The notes beneath the pieces were generated by a model. It was not told the DNA's origin, did no database searches, and worked only from the letters and a program-made list of their open reading frames with translations. DNA of 18,203 nt, taken from the NCBI GenBank assembly GCA_002449635.1, contig DJXF01000054.1, forward strand, positions 11,005 through 29,207, read 5' to 3'. The translations under genes were made by a program, and so were the position numbers. The stretch comes from Clostridiales bacterium UBA7011 (lineage in GTDB: Bacteria > Bacillota > Clostridia > Oscillospirales > Butyricicoccaceae). Positions 1 to 7,414 of this stretch are shown in pieces (within the stretch, counting starts at the first letter, position 1; each line of letters starts with the position of its first letter).

Positions 1-1008
1 TACGGCGGCATCAAGAAATACCAGTGGACGACGATTCCGCTGGAGCTGCGCGGCGTGGTGTGCCGCGTGACACAGGACGGCGTGGAAACGGTCGATGTGC
101 GCATCGGCGATAAGCCGGGGGATCCGCTGTTTGTCATCTCCGACCTGCTCATTCATCTGGCGACCGAGCAGATGGGCAAGACGCTGCAGAAGGGCATTGC
201 GGCGGAGGATATGAACATTCTGGTCGGCTCCAAGCCGTCCGAATCGGATGTCGAGACATCGGACAAAATCAAGCTGTGGGTGATGGAGTACCTCAATCGG
301 GAGTACGGCATCACCGAGGAGGATTTCCTTTCGGCAGAGCTGAGCTGTGTACCGGCGTTCCATGCCAGCGACATCGGCTTTGACCGCTCCTTTGTCGGCG
401 CCTATGGACATGATGACCGCGTGTGCTCGTATCCGGCGGCGACTGCGCTGCTCGACCTGGAAGGGACACCGGAAAAGACGGCGATGGCGATCCTTGTCGA
501 CAAGGAGGAAATCGGTTCGGACGGCGTGACCGGCATGCAGTCGCATTTCTTTGACACACTGGTGGCAGACCTCTGCCGTGCGGACGGCACGCTGTACGGG
601 GAGTGCATCGAGCGTTCGACCTGCCTGTCGGCAGATGTGTGCAATGCGTTTGACCCCAACTACCCGTCTGTGTCCGAAAAGCGCAATGACGCGCGCGCAA
701 ACTGCGGTGTCGCACTGGTCAAATATACCGGCTCGCGCGGAAAGTCCGGCTCATCTGATGCGACAGCGGAGCTGATGGCAAAAATGCGCTATGCCTTCAA
801 CAAAAACGGCGTCATCTGGCAGACCGGCCAGCTCGGAAAGGTCGATCAGGGCGGCGGCGGCACAGTCGCCATGTTCATGGCAAACCGAAATATTGACACC
901 GTCGACTGCGGCGTACCGGTGCTCTGCATGCACGCGCCGTTTGAGGTGATTGCAAAGCTCGATCTGTTTGCGGCATACAACGCATTCAAGGTGTTCTACA
1001 ACATGTAA
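1..1008 (+). CDS. M18 family aminopeptidase (3' part, start outside window)
   Basis: Metal-dependent cytoplasmic aminopeptidase that removes N-terminal residues from peptides. The frame is open from base 1 and ends with TAA at 1006-1008, giving 335 residues; family members of about 460-470 residues imply that roughly 130 N-terminal residues lie outside the window. Visible family landmarks, in order, are GAYGHDDRVCSYPA (metal-ligand Asp region), LVDKEEIGSDGVTG (the catalytic Glu pair), FDPNYPSVSEKRNDA, and the C-terminal block GGTVAMFMANRNIDT followed by LCMHAPFEVI with the last metal-ligand His. These are the conserved blocks of the M18 (aspartyl aminopeptidase / ApeA) family. It converges on citrate synthase and is followed directly by a hairpin terminator. 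I see no frameshift. The family call is firm; the exact substrate preference is not visible. Confidence 0.93.
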   Translation, partial: YGGIKKYQWTTIPLELRGVVCRVTQDGVETVDVRIGDKPGDPLFVISDLLIHLATEQMGKTLQKGIAAEDMNILVGSKPSESDVETSDKIKLWVMEYLNREYGITEEDFLSAELSCVPAFHASDIGFDRSFVGAYGHDDRVCSYPAATALLDLEGTPEKTAMAILVDKEEIGSDGVTGMQSHFFDTLVADLCRADGTLYGECIERSTCLSADVCNAFDPNYPSVSEKRNDARANCGVALVKYTGSRGKSGSSDATAELMAKMRYAFNKNGVIWQTGQLGKVDQGGGGTVAMFMANRNIDTVDCGVPVLCMHAPFEVIAKLDLFAAYNAFKVFYNM

Positions 1009-1023
1009 AAAGCAAAGAGAAAA

Positions 1024-1064
1024 GTCCTCCAGACGGCAGAAATTGCGTTTGGAGGACCTTTTTT
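1024..1064. terminator. Hairpin terminator shared by convergent genes
   Basis: GTCCTCCA (1024-1031) pairs with TGGAGGAC (1050-1057), and the stem can extend inward by about four more pairs including a G-T. On the + strand it is followed by C and six T (1059-1064), a standard intrinsic terminator for the M18 aminopeptidase gene. Read on the - strand the same stem is followed by a T-rich stretch (complement of the A-rich 1011-1023), so it probably also ends citrate synthase transcription. Confidence 0.88.
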
Positions 1065-1090
1065 ATGCACATAGATGTGTGATTGTGCCG

Positions 1091-1127
1091 GCTTTCCGAC
1101 AGAACAGGCAGTCAGCGGTCGGAAAGC
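1091..1127 (-). other. Inverted repeat spanning the citrate synthase stop codon
   Basis: GCTTTCCGAC (1091-1100) and GTCGGAAAGC (1118-1127) are perfect 10-base inverted arms with a 17-base loop. The 5' arm on the citrate synthase mRNA lies within the last codons of the gene and the stop codon falls in the loop. No T-run follows on the - strand, so it is not a standard intrinsic terminator by itself; the shared terminator lies about 27 bases further on. It may protect the 3' end or be chance. Confidence 0.55.
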
Positions 1128-2476
1128 GGGATATAGCGCGAGCGGGAGATGATCGGCTTGTAGGCCGGGCGGATGATCTTGCCGCCGGTGACAACCTCCT
1201 CGATGCGGTGCGCGAGCCAGCCGACGATGCGGGCGGTGGCAAACAGCGGCGTGAACATCTCAGACGGAATGCCGAGCATCTGATAGACCAGACCGGAGTA
1301 CATATCCACATTCGCACACATGATGTTGTGTTCGCCGCGGACGCGGTAAAATGCCTCCGGCGCGAGGCGCTCGGTGAGCTCAATGAGGTTAAATTCGCGC
1401 TCGAAGCCCTTTTCTGCCGCGAGCGGACGGGCGGTATTTTTCAGCGCAACGGCACGCGGGTCGGACAGCGTGTAAACCGCATGTCCCATGCCGTAAATCA
1501 GACCGGAGCCGTCGCCGGCCTCCTTGCGCAGGATGCGGCAGAGGTACTCGAATACCTCATCCTCGTCCTCCCAGTTGGAGATATTTGCCTTCATTTCATC
1601 AAACTGCCTGCACACCCGCAGGTTCGCACCGCCGTGCCGCGGGCCCTTGAGCGCGCCGATTGCGGCGGCGATGGCGGAATATGTATCCGTCGCAGAAGAC
1701 GAAACGACACGGGTGGTAAACGCGGAGTTGTTGCCGCCGCCGTGCTCCGCGTGGATCACCAGACAGCGGTCGAGCAGAATGGCTTCCTCGCGCGTGAACA
1801 GTCCGTCCGGACGAATCAGGCTGAGAATATTTTCCGCTGTGGTGTAGTTGGGGTCCGGCATGTGCAGATACATCGACGCATTGTCGAAGTAACGGCGCTT
1901 CGCCTGATAGGCGTGGGAAATGATAACCGGGAATTTTGCGATCAGGTTGACGGCCTGCCGCACGATATTTTCCAGACTGGTGTTATCCGGATTGGGATCA
2001 TAGGAATACAGAGCGAGCGTCGATACGGCCAGCTTGTTCATAATATCAATGCTGGGGGCGCGCATAATCACGTCCTCGGTGAAGCCGTCCGGCAGGGAGC
2101 ATTCCTCCGCGAGCAGGCTCGTAAAGGAATTGAGCTGCTCCTGATTGGGCAGGCTGCCGGAGAGCAGCAGATACGCAGTTTCCGCAAAACCGAACCGGTC
2201 CTCCGCGTCAAAGCCGTCGAGCAGATCGTACAGATTGTGACCGCGATAAATCAGACGGCCCTCAATCGGCTCGACCTCGCCCTCGTTCACCATATAACCG
2301 TGAACGTTGGAGACGCAGGTAATGCCGGCGAGAACGCCTGTGCCGTCCGCGTTGCGCAGACCGCGCTTGACGCCGTATTTGCCGAACATCTTCGGCTGAA
2401 TCAGGTTATTATCCTGAAACTGGCCGCATAAATTATCTATGACCTGAGAATCAATATTTTTCATCATATCAGTCAT
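1112..2476 (-). CDS. gltA: Citrate synthase
   Basis: Condenses acetyl-CoA with oxaloacetate to citrate in the cytoplasm; in a fermentative clostridium it most likely feeds 2-oxoglutarate and glutamate synthesis (inference). The 454-residue protein has the Si-type citrate synthase signatures: HAEHGGGNNS with catalytic His at about 245, YGMGHAVYTLSDPRA with the second His at about 332, NVDMYSG with the catalytic Asp at about 391, and PLFATARIVGWLAHR near the C terminus. The N-terminal region with EPIEGRLIYRGHNL is also typical. The ATG at 2476 is preceded by a GAGGTG ribosome binding site (complement of 2483-2489) at 6 bases. It stands alone, with no aconitase or isocitrate dehydrogenase next to it. 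A good sigma-A-like promoter lies upstream (2566-2594), leaving an approximately 83-base leader containing a hairpin. Full length, all catalytic residues present. Confidence 0.96.
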   Translation of the reverse strand: MTDMMKNIDSQVIDNLCGQFQDNNLIQPKMFGKYGVKRGLRNADGTGVLAGITCVSNVHGYMVNEGEVEPIEGRLIYRGHNLYDLLDGFDAEDRFGFAETAYLLLSGSLPNQEQLNSFTSLLAEECSLPDGFTEDVIMRAPSIDIMNKLAVSTLALYSYDPNPDNTSLENIVRQAVNLIAKFPVIISHAYQAKRRYFDNASMYLHMPDPNYTTAENILSLIRPDGLFTREEAILLDRCLVIHAEHGGGNNSAFTTRVVSSSATDTYSAIAAAIGALKGPRHGGANLRVCRQFDEMKANISNWEDEDEVFEYLCRILRKEAGDGSGLIYGMGHAVYTLSDPRAVALKNTARPLAAEKGFEREFNLIELTERLAPEAFYRVRGEHNIMCANVDMYSGLVYQMLGIPSEMFTPLFATARIVGWLAHRIEEVVTGGKIIRPAYKPIISRSRYIPLSDR

Positions 2477-2500
2477 GTGGGTTCACCTCATTGTCTCGGC

Positions 2501-2544
2501 GTCTGCCGCCACACTGCGCGAAACAATCCGGCGGAAGGGCAGAC
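2501..2544 (-). promoter_or_regulatory. Leader hairpin in the citrate synthase 5' UTR
   Basis: GTCTGCC (2501-2507) and GGCAGAC (2538-2544) are perfect inverted arms; an alternative or extended pairing CCGCC (2506-2510) with GGCGG (2530-2534) is also possible. The structure lies between the predicted transcription start near 2559 and the ribosome binding site at 2483-2489. No T-run follows, so it is not an attenuator terminator of the usual kind. Role unknown. Confidence 0.4.
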
Positions 2545-2552
2545 TGGGAATT

Positions 2553-2578
2553 TCATATGAATTATATATTACATCAAT
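2553..2578 (+). promoter_or_regulatory. Weak sigma-E-like promoter candidate for spoIID
   Basis: TCATATG (2553-2559) and CATCAAT (2572-2578) resemble the sigma-E type -35 (ATATT-like) and -10 (CATACAAT-like) elements known upstream of spoIID-type genes. The match is partial and the spacing (12 bases between the boxes as drawn) is short. It overlaps the -10 of the divergent citrate synthase promoter in an AT-rich stretch, so chance is possible. Confidence 0.25.
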
Positions 2579-2594
2579 CCTGCAAATATGTCAA
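2566..2594 (-). promoter_or_regulatory. Predicted sigma-A promoter of citrate synthase
   Basis: On the - strand TTGACA (complement of 2589-2594) is followed after 17 bases by TAATAT (complement of 2566-2571). The -35 is a perfect consensus and the spacing is optimal. The predicted start is near 2559. Confidence 0.7.
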
Positions 2595-2629
2595 ATACAG
2601 TCCGATTGCGGACGGGAAGGAGATAAACT

Positions 2630-3736
2630 GTGAAACGATTACTTTTCTTGACAATTATTGTCGTTTTTCTGGTGTATCTGGCGCCCATCGGGTTTCATTT
2701 TTATCAAAATGGACATCCGGCAGAGCAGGAAATTCACACCGTTCAAAATGTAGAAAATCCATCAGATTCGCAGGCTCTGGATGGGCAAAATGCAAACAAA
2801 ACGGCAGATGATGCGGACGCGGCACAGGCCGCGGACGAGAAAACCGCGGAAAAACAGGCGCCGGATGCCGCCGCGTCCGAAAAAGACACGTCACCGGCCC
2901 TGCGGGTATCCGTGAACGGCAGGGTGCGGGAGATGTCGCTCGAGGAGTATGTCGCCGGAGCGGTCGCGGCGGAAATGCCGGCATCCTTTCCGGATGAGGC
3001 GCTCAAGGCGCAGGCCGTCGCGGCGCGCACCTATGCCGTGTACAAACAGTCGCTCGGACGGGATGAGAAGCATCCGGACGCGGTCGTATGCGATGATTAT
3101 ACCCACTGCGCCGCCTTTGTCGACCTGAAAAACGACGCGGAGGAGCTTTGGGGAAACAAAGCAGAGGCGTGGACCAAAAAAATTCGCGCTGCCGCGGAAA
3201 AGACGGCAGGCAAGATTGTCACCTACCACGACGCGCCGATTGCCGCGGTTTTTCACGCGGCGGCGGCAAAGCAGACAGAGGCAGCCGTCAGCGTCTGGGG
3301 GGCGGATGTCCCCTATCTGGAGAGCGTGAGCAGCGCAGGCGACGATGCCTGCCCCGAATATGACAGCGAGGTCACGCTGCGCGCGGAGGAATTTCGCCAG
3401 CTTCTGCTGAAAAAATATCCCGACATCAATCTCACCGGCCTGCCCAAAACATGGTTCACCGAGGTGCAGTCATCCGAGGCGGGCGGCGTCACGTCGTGCA
3501 AAGTCGGCGGCATCGCCATGAAGGGAACCGAGGTGCGCGAGCTTCTGCAGCTCAATTCCACGCATTTTACCATCAGCACGACAGACAGCACGATTACCTT
3601 CCGCACACAGGGCTACGGGCACGGCGTCGGCATGAGCCAGTACGGCGCGAAGCACATGGCGGAGGACGGAAAAACATTCACCGAAATACTCGAGCACTAT
3701 TACACCGGAACAAAGGTCAGCGATCTCGCCGCATAA
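2630..3736 (+). CDS. spoIID: Stage II sporulation protein D (SpoIID/LytB domain)
   Basis: Membrane-anchored lytic transglycosylase that cleaves peptidoglycan glycan strands stripped of stem peptides during forespore engulfment; it acts with SpoIIM and SpoIIP in known spore formers. The 368-residue protein has one N-terminal membrane helix (about residues 3-24), an Ala/Asp/Glu-rich linker (about 30-90), then the SpoIID domain: LEEYVAGAVAAEMPASF with the catalytic Glu at about 115, HPDAVVCDDYTHC (His148, Cys154, His159, Cys160) that resembles the zinc site described for clostridial SpoIID, and GYGHGVGMSQYGAKHMAEDG at about 328-347. The start is GTG at 2630 with AAGGAG at 2617-2622. The usual FHSxSGGxTE segment reads FHAAAAKQTE here. 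Its stop codon touches that of the convergent HAD gene. It is good evidence that the organism belongs to a sporulating lineage. Confidence 0.92.
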   Translation: MKRLLFLTIIVVFLVYLAPIGFHFYQNGHPAEQEIHTVQNVENPSDSQALDGQNANKTADDADAAQAADEKTAEKQAPDAAASEKDTSPALRVSVNGRVREMSLEEYVAGAVAAEMPASFPDEALKAQAVAARTYAVYKQSLGRDEKHPDAVVCDDYTHCAAFVDLKNDAEELWGNKAEAWTKKIRAAAEKTAGKIVTYHDAPIAAVFHAAAAKQTEAAVSVWGADVPYLESVSSAGDDACPEYDSEVTLRAEEFRQLLLKKYPDINLTGLPKTWFTEVQSSEAGGVTSCKVGGIAMKGTEVRELLQLNSTHFTISTTDSTITFRTQGYGHGVGMSQYGAKHMAEDGKTFTEILEHYYTGTKVSDLAA

Positions 3737-4540
3737 TCACAGCGAAATTTCCAGTGCGCGGCAGATGGTGCGCACCACGCCTTCGCGGTTGTTGTGTCCG
3801 CCGCGCTGCGGGAACAGCGCGAGCAGCTGCGGATGCGAATTGTCCATGGCGTAGGGGTGTCCGCTCGCCTGCAGAAGCTCAATGTCGTTGAGATAGTCGC
3901 CGAAAGCCATGCAGCGCTCCGGAGAAACGTGCAGGCGGGCAAGCAGGCTGCGCAGCGCCGCGCCCTTGTTGACCGAGGCATTCATGACATCCACCCAGCA
4001 GTCGCCGGAGAGCGCCACCTGCATGCGCGGCGAAAACGGCAGCAGGGCCGGATAGGAGACATGCTCCGCGTCATGGCTGTGAAAGACGGCGATTTTGCAG
4101 ATGCGGTCGCGCGTGACGTATTCCATGACATCATCCACGCGGTCGAGCCGCTCGTAGTACAGCTCGCAGTGATGGCGCATTTCCGCAAATTCATTTTCAA
4201 AATACGCGCACTGCGCACCGCACAGAATCGGGTAGCAGCCCGGCGTGCGGCGCACCGTGTCGACAACGGCGGCGATATCGGCGGCGGGGATTTCATCCAC
4301 CGAGCAGATTTCGCCGTTTTGTACGGTCATTGCGCCGTTTTCTGCGATATAGTCCACGCGGTCTGCCATACCGGGCAGCTGTGCGCGGATGTTATAATAT
4401 TGCCGTCCGCTTGCGGCGATAAAGCGGATGCCGCGGCGGTCGAGCGCATCGAGCAGTGCGGGGAACTGTTCGGGCAGATGCTTGTCGTCGTCGAGCAGCG
4501 TGCCGTCAAAGTCGGATACAATTACATCGATATCTAACAT
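3737..4540 (-). CDS. Cof-type HAD-IIB hydrolase
   Basis: Cytoplasmic phosphatase of the haloacid dehalogenase superfamily, Cof/YbiV-type (subclass IIB); such enzymes dephosphorylate sugar phosphates, flavin mononucleotide or similar small molecules, and the substrate cannot be read from sequence. The 267 residues carry motif I DFDGTLLDDD (nucleophile Asp10 and Asp12), motif II AASGRQ (Ser44), motif III NKGAAL (Lys192) and motif IV GDYLNDIELL (Asp215, Asp219). The region between motifs II and III is the IIB cap. The ATG at 4540 has AAAGGA about 8 bases upstream. It has its own predicted promoter at 4574-4602 and transcribes towards spoIID, with no spacer between the two stop codons. Complete and intact. 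Confidence 0.92.
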   Translation of the reverse strand: MLDIDVIVSDFDGTLLDDDKHLPEQFPALLDALDRRGIRFIAASGRQYYNIRAQLPGMADRVDYIAENGAMTVQNGEICSVDEIPAADIAAVVDTVRRTPGCYPILCGAQCAYFENEFAEMRHHCELYYERLDRVDDVMEYVTRDRICKIAVFHSHDAEHVSYPALLPFSPRMQVALSGDCWVDVMNASVNKGAALRSLLARLHVSPERCMAFGDYLNDIELLQASGHPYAMDNSHPQLLALFPQRGGHNNREGVVRTICRALEISL

Positions 4541-4573
4541 AATATTGTCCTTTCTGGGCGGAAATACAGAATT

Positions 4574-4602
4574 AGTATACCATCAAACGGCGCGGAGCAC
4601 AA
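4574..4602 (-). promoter_or_regulatory. Predicted sigma-A promoter of the HAD hydrolase gene
   Basis: On the - strand TTGTGC (complement of 4597-4602) and TATACT (complement of 4574-4579) are separated by 17 bases. The -10 matches five of six consensus bases. The leader would be about 27 bases. Confidence 0.6.
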
Positions 4603-4663
4603 TGCCGGCAGCAATCCGGACAGGCAGGGCGGATACGCCGGACAGAAATGTTGCGCAAAGGTG

Positions 4664-4693
4664 GAGACAATTTGGCCGGACACATGCTATAAT
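4664..4693 (+). promoter_or_regulatory. Predicted sigma-A promoter of the NAGPA-type gene cluster
   Basis: A perfect TATAAT lies at 4688-4693, with GAGACA (four of six consensus bases) at 4664-4669, spacing 18. It is the only good + strand promoter before the 4769-7831 gene run, so it probably drives all four genes. Confidence 0.6.
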
Positions 4694-4768
4694 AGAACGG
4701 AACTTGGAACCGCAAGAGAGGATACGGGACATGCCGCCGTATCCCGATATGCAGAGAGGGGTGAGCAG

Positions 4769-5800
4769 ATGAACAGACGGCTTCCGGTGTGGGCGCTTGT
4801 TTTCATAGATTTGGCTGCGGCTGCGGCGTGTGTCGGGGTTGTACTGCTGTTCACCTATATTCTGCCGCAGGGACGCGCGGCGGCGCAGGATGCCGCGAAA
4901 ACGGACATAGGTGCGCAGTTTTCCCTGCCCTCGGCGGGCAGTGCGGGAGGACTGGATGTGCCGCCGGCAAGCACGAATGACTGGAGTCATGCGGACACGC
5001 TGTCCATGGATGCGGCTGAAGATGAAATTGAGGCGTTTCGCGCGGCGGAAAAAACGCGGGAAACCGTGCAGCAATACAGCGGAAAAACCACAGAGCTGAC
5101 CATTGAGCGGGTGAGCTGTTCGGTGGACGGCGAGCCGCTCGTGTATTTTTCGGCGGATATTTATGTCGCCGGCACCCAGTACATCAAAACGGCATTTGCG
5201 CAGGCGACCTACGGGCGCAATATCCGCGACTATGTCGACCGCATGGCGCGCGAAAACAACGCACTGCTGGCGATTTCCGGCGATTCCTATGGCGAGAGCA
5301 GCCGCACCTGCGTCATTCGCAACGGCACACTGTACAGCAGCGATCCGGGCACATCGGATGTGTGCGTGCTGTATGCCGACGGGGTCATGCGCACGGTTTC
5401 GCCCGTCCAGTTTGATGCGGAGCAGGCGATGCGGGACGGCGCATGGCAGGCGTGGACCTTCGGTCCGGCGCTGCTCGACGGCAGCGGCGAAATTTTGCCG
5501 GCGTTTCATTCCACCGAATATCTCAACAAGCCAAACCCGCGCTGCGCCATCGGCTACGCAGCCCCCGGGCATTATAAATTTGTTCTGGTCGACGGCCGGC
5601 AGGACGGATATTCCGCCGGTGCGACGATTTCACAGCTCGCCGCGCTCATGCAGGAGGAGGGCTGTCTGGCGGCGTACAACCTCGACGGCGGCAAGTCGGC
5701 GGTCATGGTGTATGACGGAAAATGGGTCAATCACCCCATCGGTATGGGGCGCGAAATCAGCGACTGTATTTATATCGGCGCGGAGGAGGAATCGCCATGA
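4769..5800 (+). CDS. Membrane-anchored phosphodiester glycosidase (NAGPA domain) protein
   Basis: Likely cell-surface enzyme of the family named after human N-acetylglucosamine-1-phosphodiester alpha-N-acetylglucosaminidase; bacterial members are thought to act on glycan or cell-wall phosphodiesters or related exopolysaccharides. I place the start at ATG 4769 (343 residues) because AGAGGGGTGAG lies just upstream and the predicted promoter start falls after any earlier in-frame ATG. Residues about 7-32 form one membrane helix, followed by a low-complexity Ala/Gly/Ser linker. The domain runs from about 110 to the end, with ALLAISGDSYG (166-175), FGPALLDGSGE (231-241), PNPRCAIGYA (256-264), LVDGRQDGYSAG (273-284) and the hallmark YNLDGGKSAVMVYDGK (303-318). 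Its stop codon overlaps the start of the next gene (ATGA), suggesting translational coupling. Substrate unknown. Confidence 0.85.
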   Translation: MNRRLPVWALVFIDLAAAAACVGVVLLFTYILPQGRAAAQDAAKTDIGAQFSLPSAGSAGGLDVPPASTNDWSHADTLSMDAAEDEIEAFRAAEKTRETVQQYSGKTTELTIERVSCSVDGEPLVYFSADIYVAGTQYIKTAFAQATYGRNIRDYVDRMARENNALLAISGDSYGESSRTCVIRNGTLYSSDPGTSDVCVLYADGVMRTVSPVQFDAEQAMRDGAWQAWTFGPALLDGSGEILPAFHSTEYLNKPNPRCAIGYAAPGHYKFVLVDGRQDGYSAGATISQLAALMQEEGCLAAYNLDGGKSAVMVYDGKWVNHPIGMGREISDCIYIGAEEESP

Positions 5801-5994
5801 ACATACTCAAGGGCCTGCTTCCCCATGTGACGATTGTGCTGTCCGTCACCTTTTTTGTGCTGTGGATTCTGGACTATTTCAACCCGATGATGCAGTTTTT
5901 GACCGGCGGTCTGCCGAAGGCGCTGCTGCTGGCGCTGCTGGTGTGCGCCGTCATGACGAGTGCACTTGCTGTTTTTTATCAGCGGAAGGAGTGA
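5797..5994 (+). CDS. Small two-helix membrane protein, unrecognised
   Basis: A 65-residue protein that I do not recognise. Its ATG at 5797 overlaps the stop of the NAGPA-type gene (ATGA) and has a strong GGAGGAGGA ribosome binding site at 5782-5790. Two hydrophobic segments, about residues 10-28 (VTIVLSVTFFVLWILDYF) and 43-62 (ALLLALLVCAVMTSALAVFY), are joined by a short loop containing NPMMQFLTGG; the C terminus is QRKE, with positive charge suggesting a cytoplasmic tail. The next gene starts four bases after its stop and uses a ribosome binding site inside its 3' end. Strong signals and tight packing support a real gene; a partner role with the upstream surface enzyme is only inference. Confidence 0.75.
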   Translation: MNILKGLLPHVTIVLSVTFFVLWILDYFNPMMQFLTGGLPKALLLALLVCAVMTSALAVFYQRKE

Positions 5995-5998
5995 AGCT

Positions 5999-7387
5999 AT
6001 GGCACTGCCGATTGCATTTGAACAGCGGATGCAGCGCCTGCTGGGAGAGGAATACCCGGCGTTTGCACAGGCACTTGCCGCACCGCAGGCGCGCGGCCTG
6101 CGCGTCAATCCGCTGAAAATACAGCCGGATGCGTTTGCACAGCGGGCACCGTTTGCGCTCGAACCGGTGCCGTGGGCGGCGGAGGGCTTTTTCTATCCGG
6201 AGGACGCACGCCCCGGACGGCATCCCTATTATGACGCGGGCGCATACTATATACAGGAACCGTCTGCGATGGCGGTGGGCACCCTCGCGGACGCGCAGCC
6301 GGGCGAACGGATTCTCGACCTTTGCGCGGCGCCGGGCGGAAAGACAACGCATGCGGCGGGGCGGATGGGCGGCACAGGGCTGCTCGTGGCAAATGAAATC
6401 AACGCCGCGCGCGCCGCGACGCTTGCGCAGAGCGTCGAACGCATGGGAATCGTCAATGCGGTCGTGCTCAATGAGACGCCCGAGCGGCTGGCGCAGCGGT
6501 TTCCCGCGTTTTTTGACAAAATCATAGTCGATGCGCCGTGCTCCGGCGAGGGGATGTTCCGCAAGGAGGGCAATCCGGCGCAGGAGGAATGGACCCCCGC
6601 GCTGCCGGCTTTCTGCGCCGCGCGGCAGGCGGATATTCTCGACCGCGCAGCGGAAATGCTGCGCCCCGGCGGCCGGCTGATTTATTCGACCTGCACATTC
6701 GCGCCGGAGGAGGATGAGGGCGCGCTGTCACGGTTTCTCGAGCGGCATCCCGAATTCGAGATGGTATCGCCCGCACATGCGCCCGCGGCGCTTTCGCCTG
6801 CCCGGCCGGACTGGGCGGACAACGGCAATCCGGCAGTGGCGGCGGCCTTTCGGCTGTGGCCGCACAGGCTGCGGGGCGAAGGACATTTTGCCGCCGTGCT
6901 GCGCAAAACCGGCGTGCCGGAGGACGAACCGCAGCAGACCTTTCTGTCCCCGCGCACAAAGCGCGAACAGGAGGCATTGGATGCGGCGCGTCAGCTTGTA
7001 CTCGAACAGGTTTCGGCTCTGCCCGACGGCGTGCTGCGGCAGCGAAAGGACAGGCTGTATCTGCTGACCGACCCGGTCATGGAGCAGATGAACGGACTGC
7101 GCGTGCGCGCGTGCGGACTGGAGCTGGGTGCGCTGCGCAAAAACCGCTTCGAACCGGCGCATGCGCTTTCTCATGCGCTGCCGGCAGATGCGTTCCGGCG
7201 CGTGTGTGCACTCACGGCGGATGACCCGCGCATCGCACAGTATCTGCGCGGCGAGACCTTCCCGTGGGATGGGGAAAAGGGCTGGACAGCGGTGGCGGCG
7301 GACGGCTTTGTGCTCGGATGGGGCAAATGCGCCGGCGGCGTGATGAAAAACCACTATCCGAAGGGACTGCGCCGCATGGGCGGCTGA
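5999..7387 (+). CDS. rsmF: RsmF/RsmB-type rRNA (cytosine-C5) methyltransferase
   Basis: Transfers a methyl group from S-adenosylmethionine to carbon 5 of a cytosine in rRNA (16S rRNA for the RsmF/RsmB families). The 462-residue protein (ATG 5999, GGAAGGAG just upstream in the end of the preceding gene) shows a NOL1/NOP2/Sun catalytic domain: DLCAAPGGKTT (107-117, SAM binding), VDAPCSGEGMFRK (motif IV, catalytic-region Cys181) and GGRLIYSTCTF (motif VI, nucleophile Cys232). The C-terminal part (about 290-462) ends in DGFVLGWGKCAGGVMKNHYPKG, typical of the RsmF C-terminal RNA-binding region. Both family cysteines are present. It sits in the run of genes starting at 4769, only four bases after the previous stop. 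Which cytosine it modifies cannot be told; the symbol reflects family resemblance. Confidence 0.9.
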   Translation: MALPIAFEQRMQRLLGEEYPAFAQALAAPQARGLRVNPLKIQPDAFAQRAPFALEPVPWAAEGFFYPEDARPGRHPYYDAGAYYIQEPSAMAVGTLADAQPGERILDLCAAPGGKTTHAAGRMGGTGLLVANEINAARAATLAQSVERMGIVNAVVLNETPERLAQRFPAFFDKIIVDAPCSGEGMFRKEGNPAQEEWTPALPAFCAARQADILDRAAEMLRPGGRLIYSTCTFAPEEDEGALSRFLERHPEFEMVSPAHAPAALSPARPDWADNGNPAVAAAFRLWPHRLRGEGHFAAVLRKTGVPEDEPQQTFLSPRTKREQEALDAARQLVLEQVSALPDGVLRQRKDRLYLLTDPVMEQMNGLRVRACGLELGALRKNRFEPAHALSHALPADAFRRVCALTADDPRIAQYLRGETFPWDGEKGWTAVAADGFVLGWGKCAGGVMKNHYPKGLRRMGG

Positions 7388-7414
7388 CAGATCACATGGT
7401 TACAGGAGGACGAG

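Noticed and set aside
950..2431. Long + strand open frame antisense to citrate synthase
   Set aside because: It overlaps the M18 gene end and the terminator, has no domain, and lies opposite a gene with all catalytic residues.
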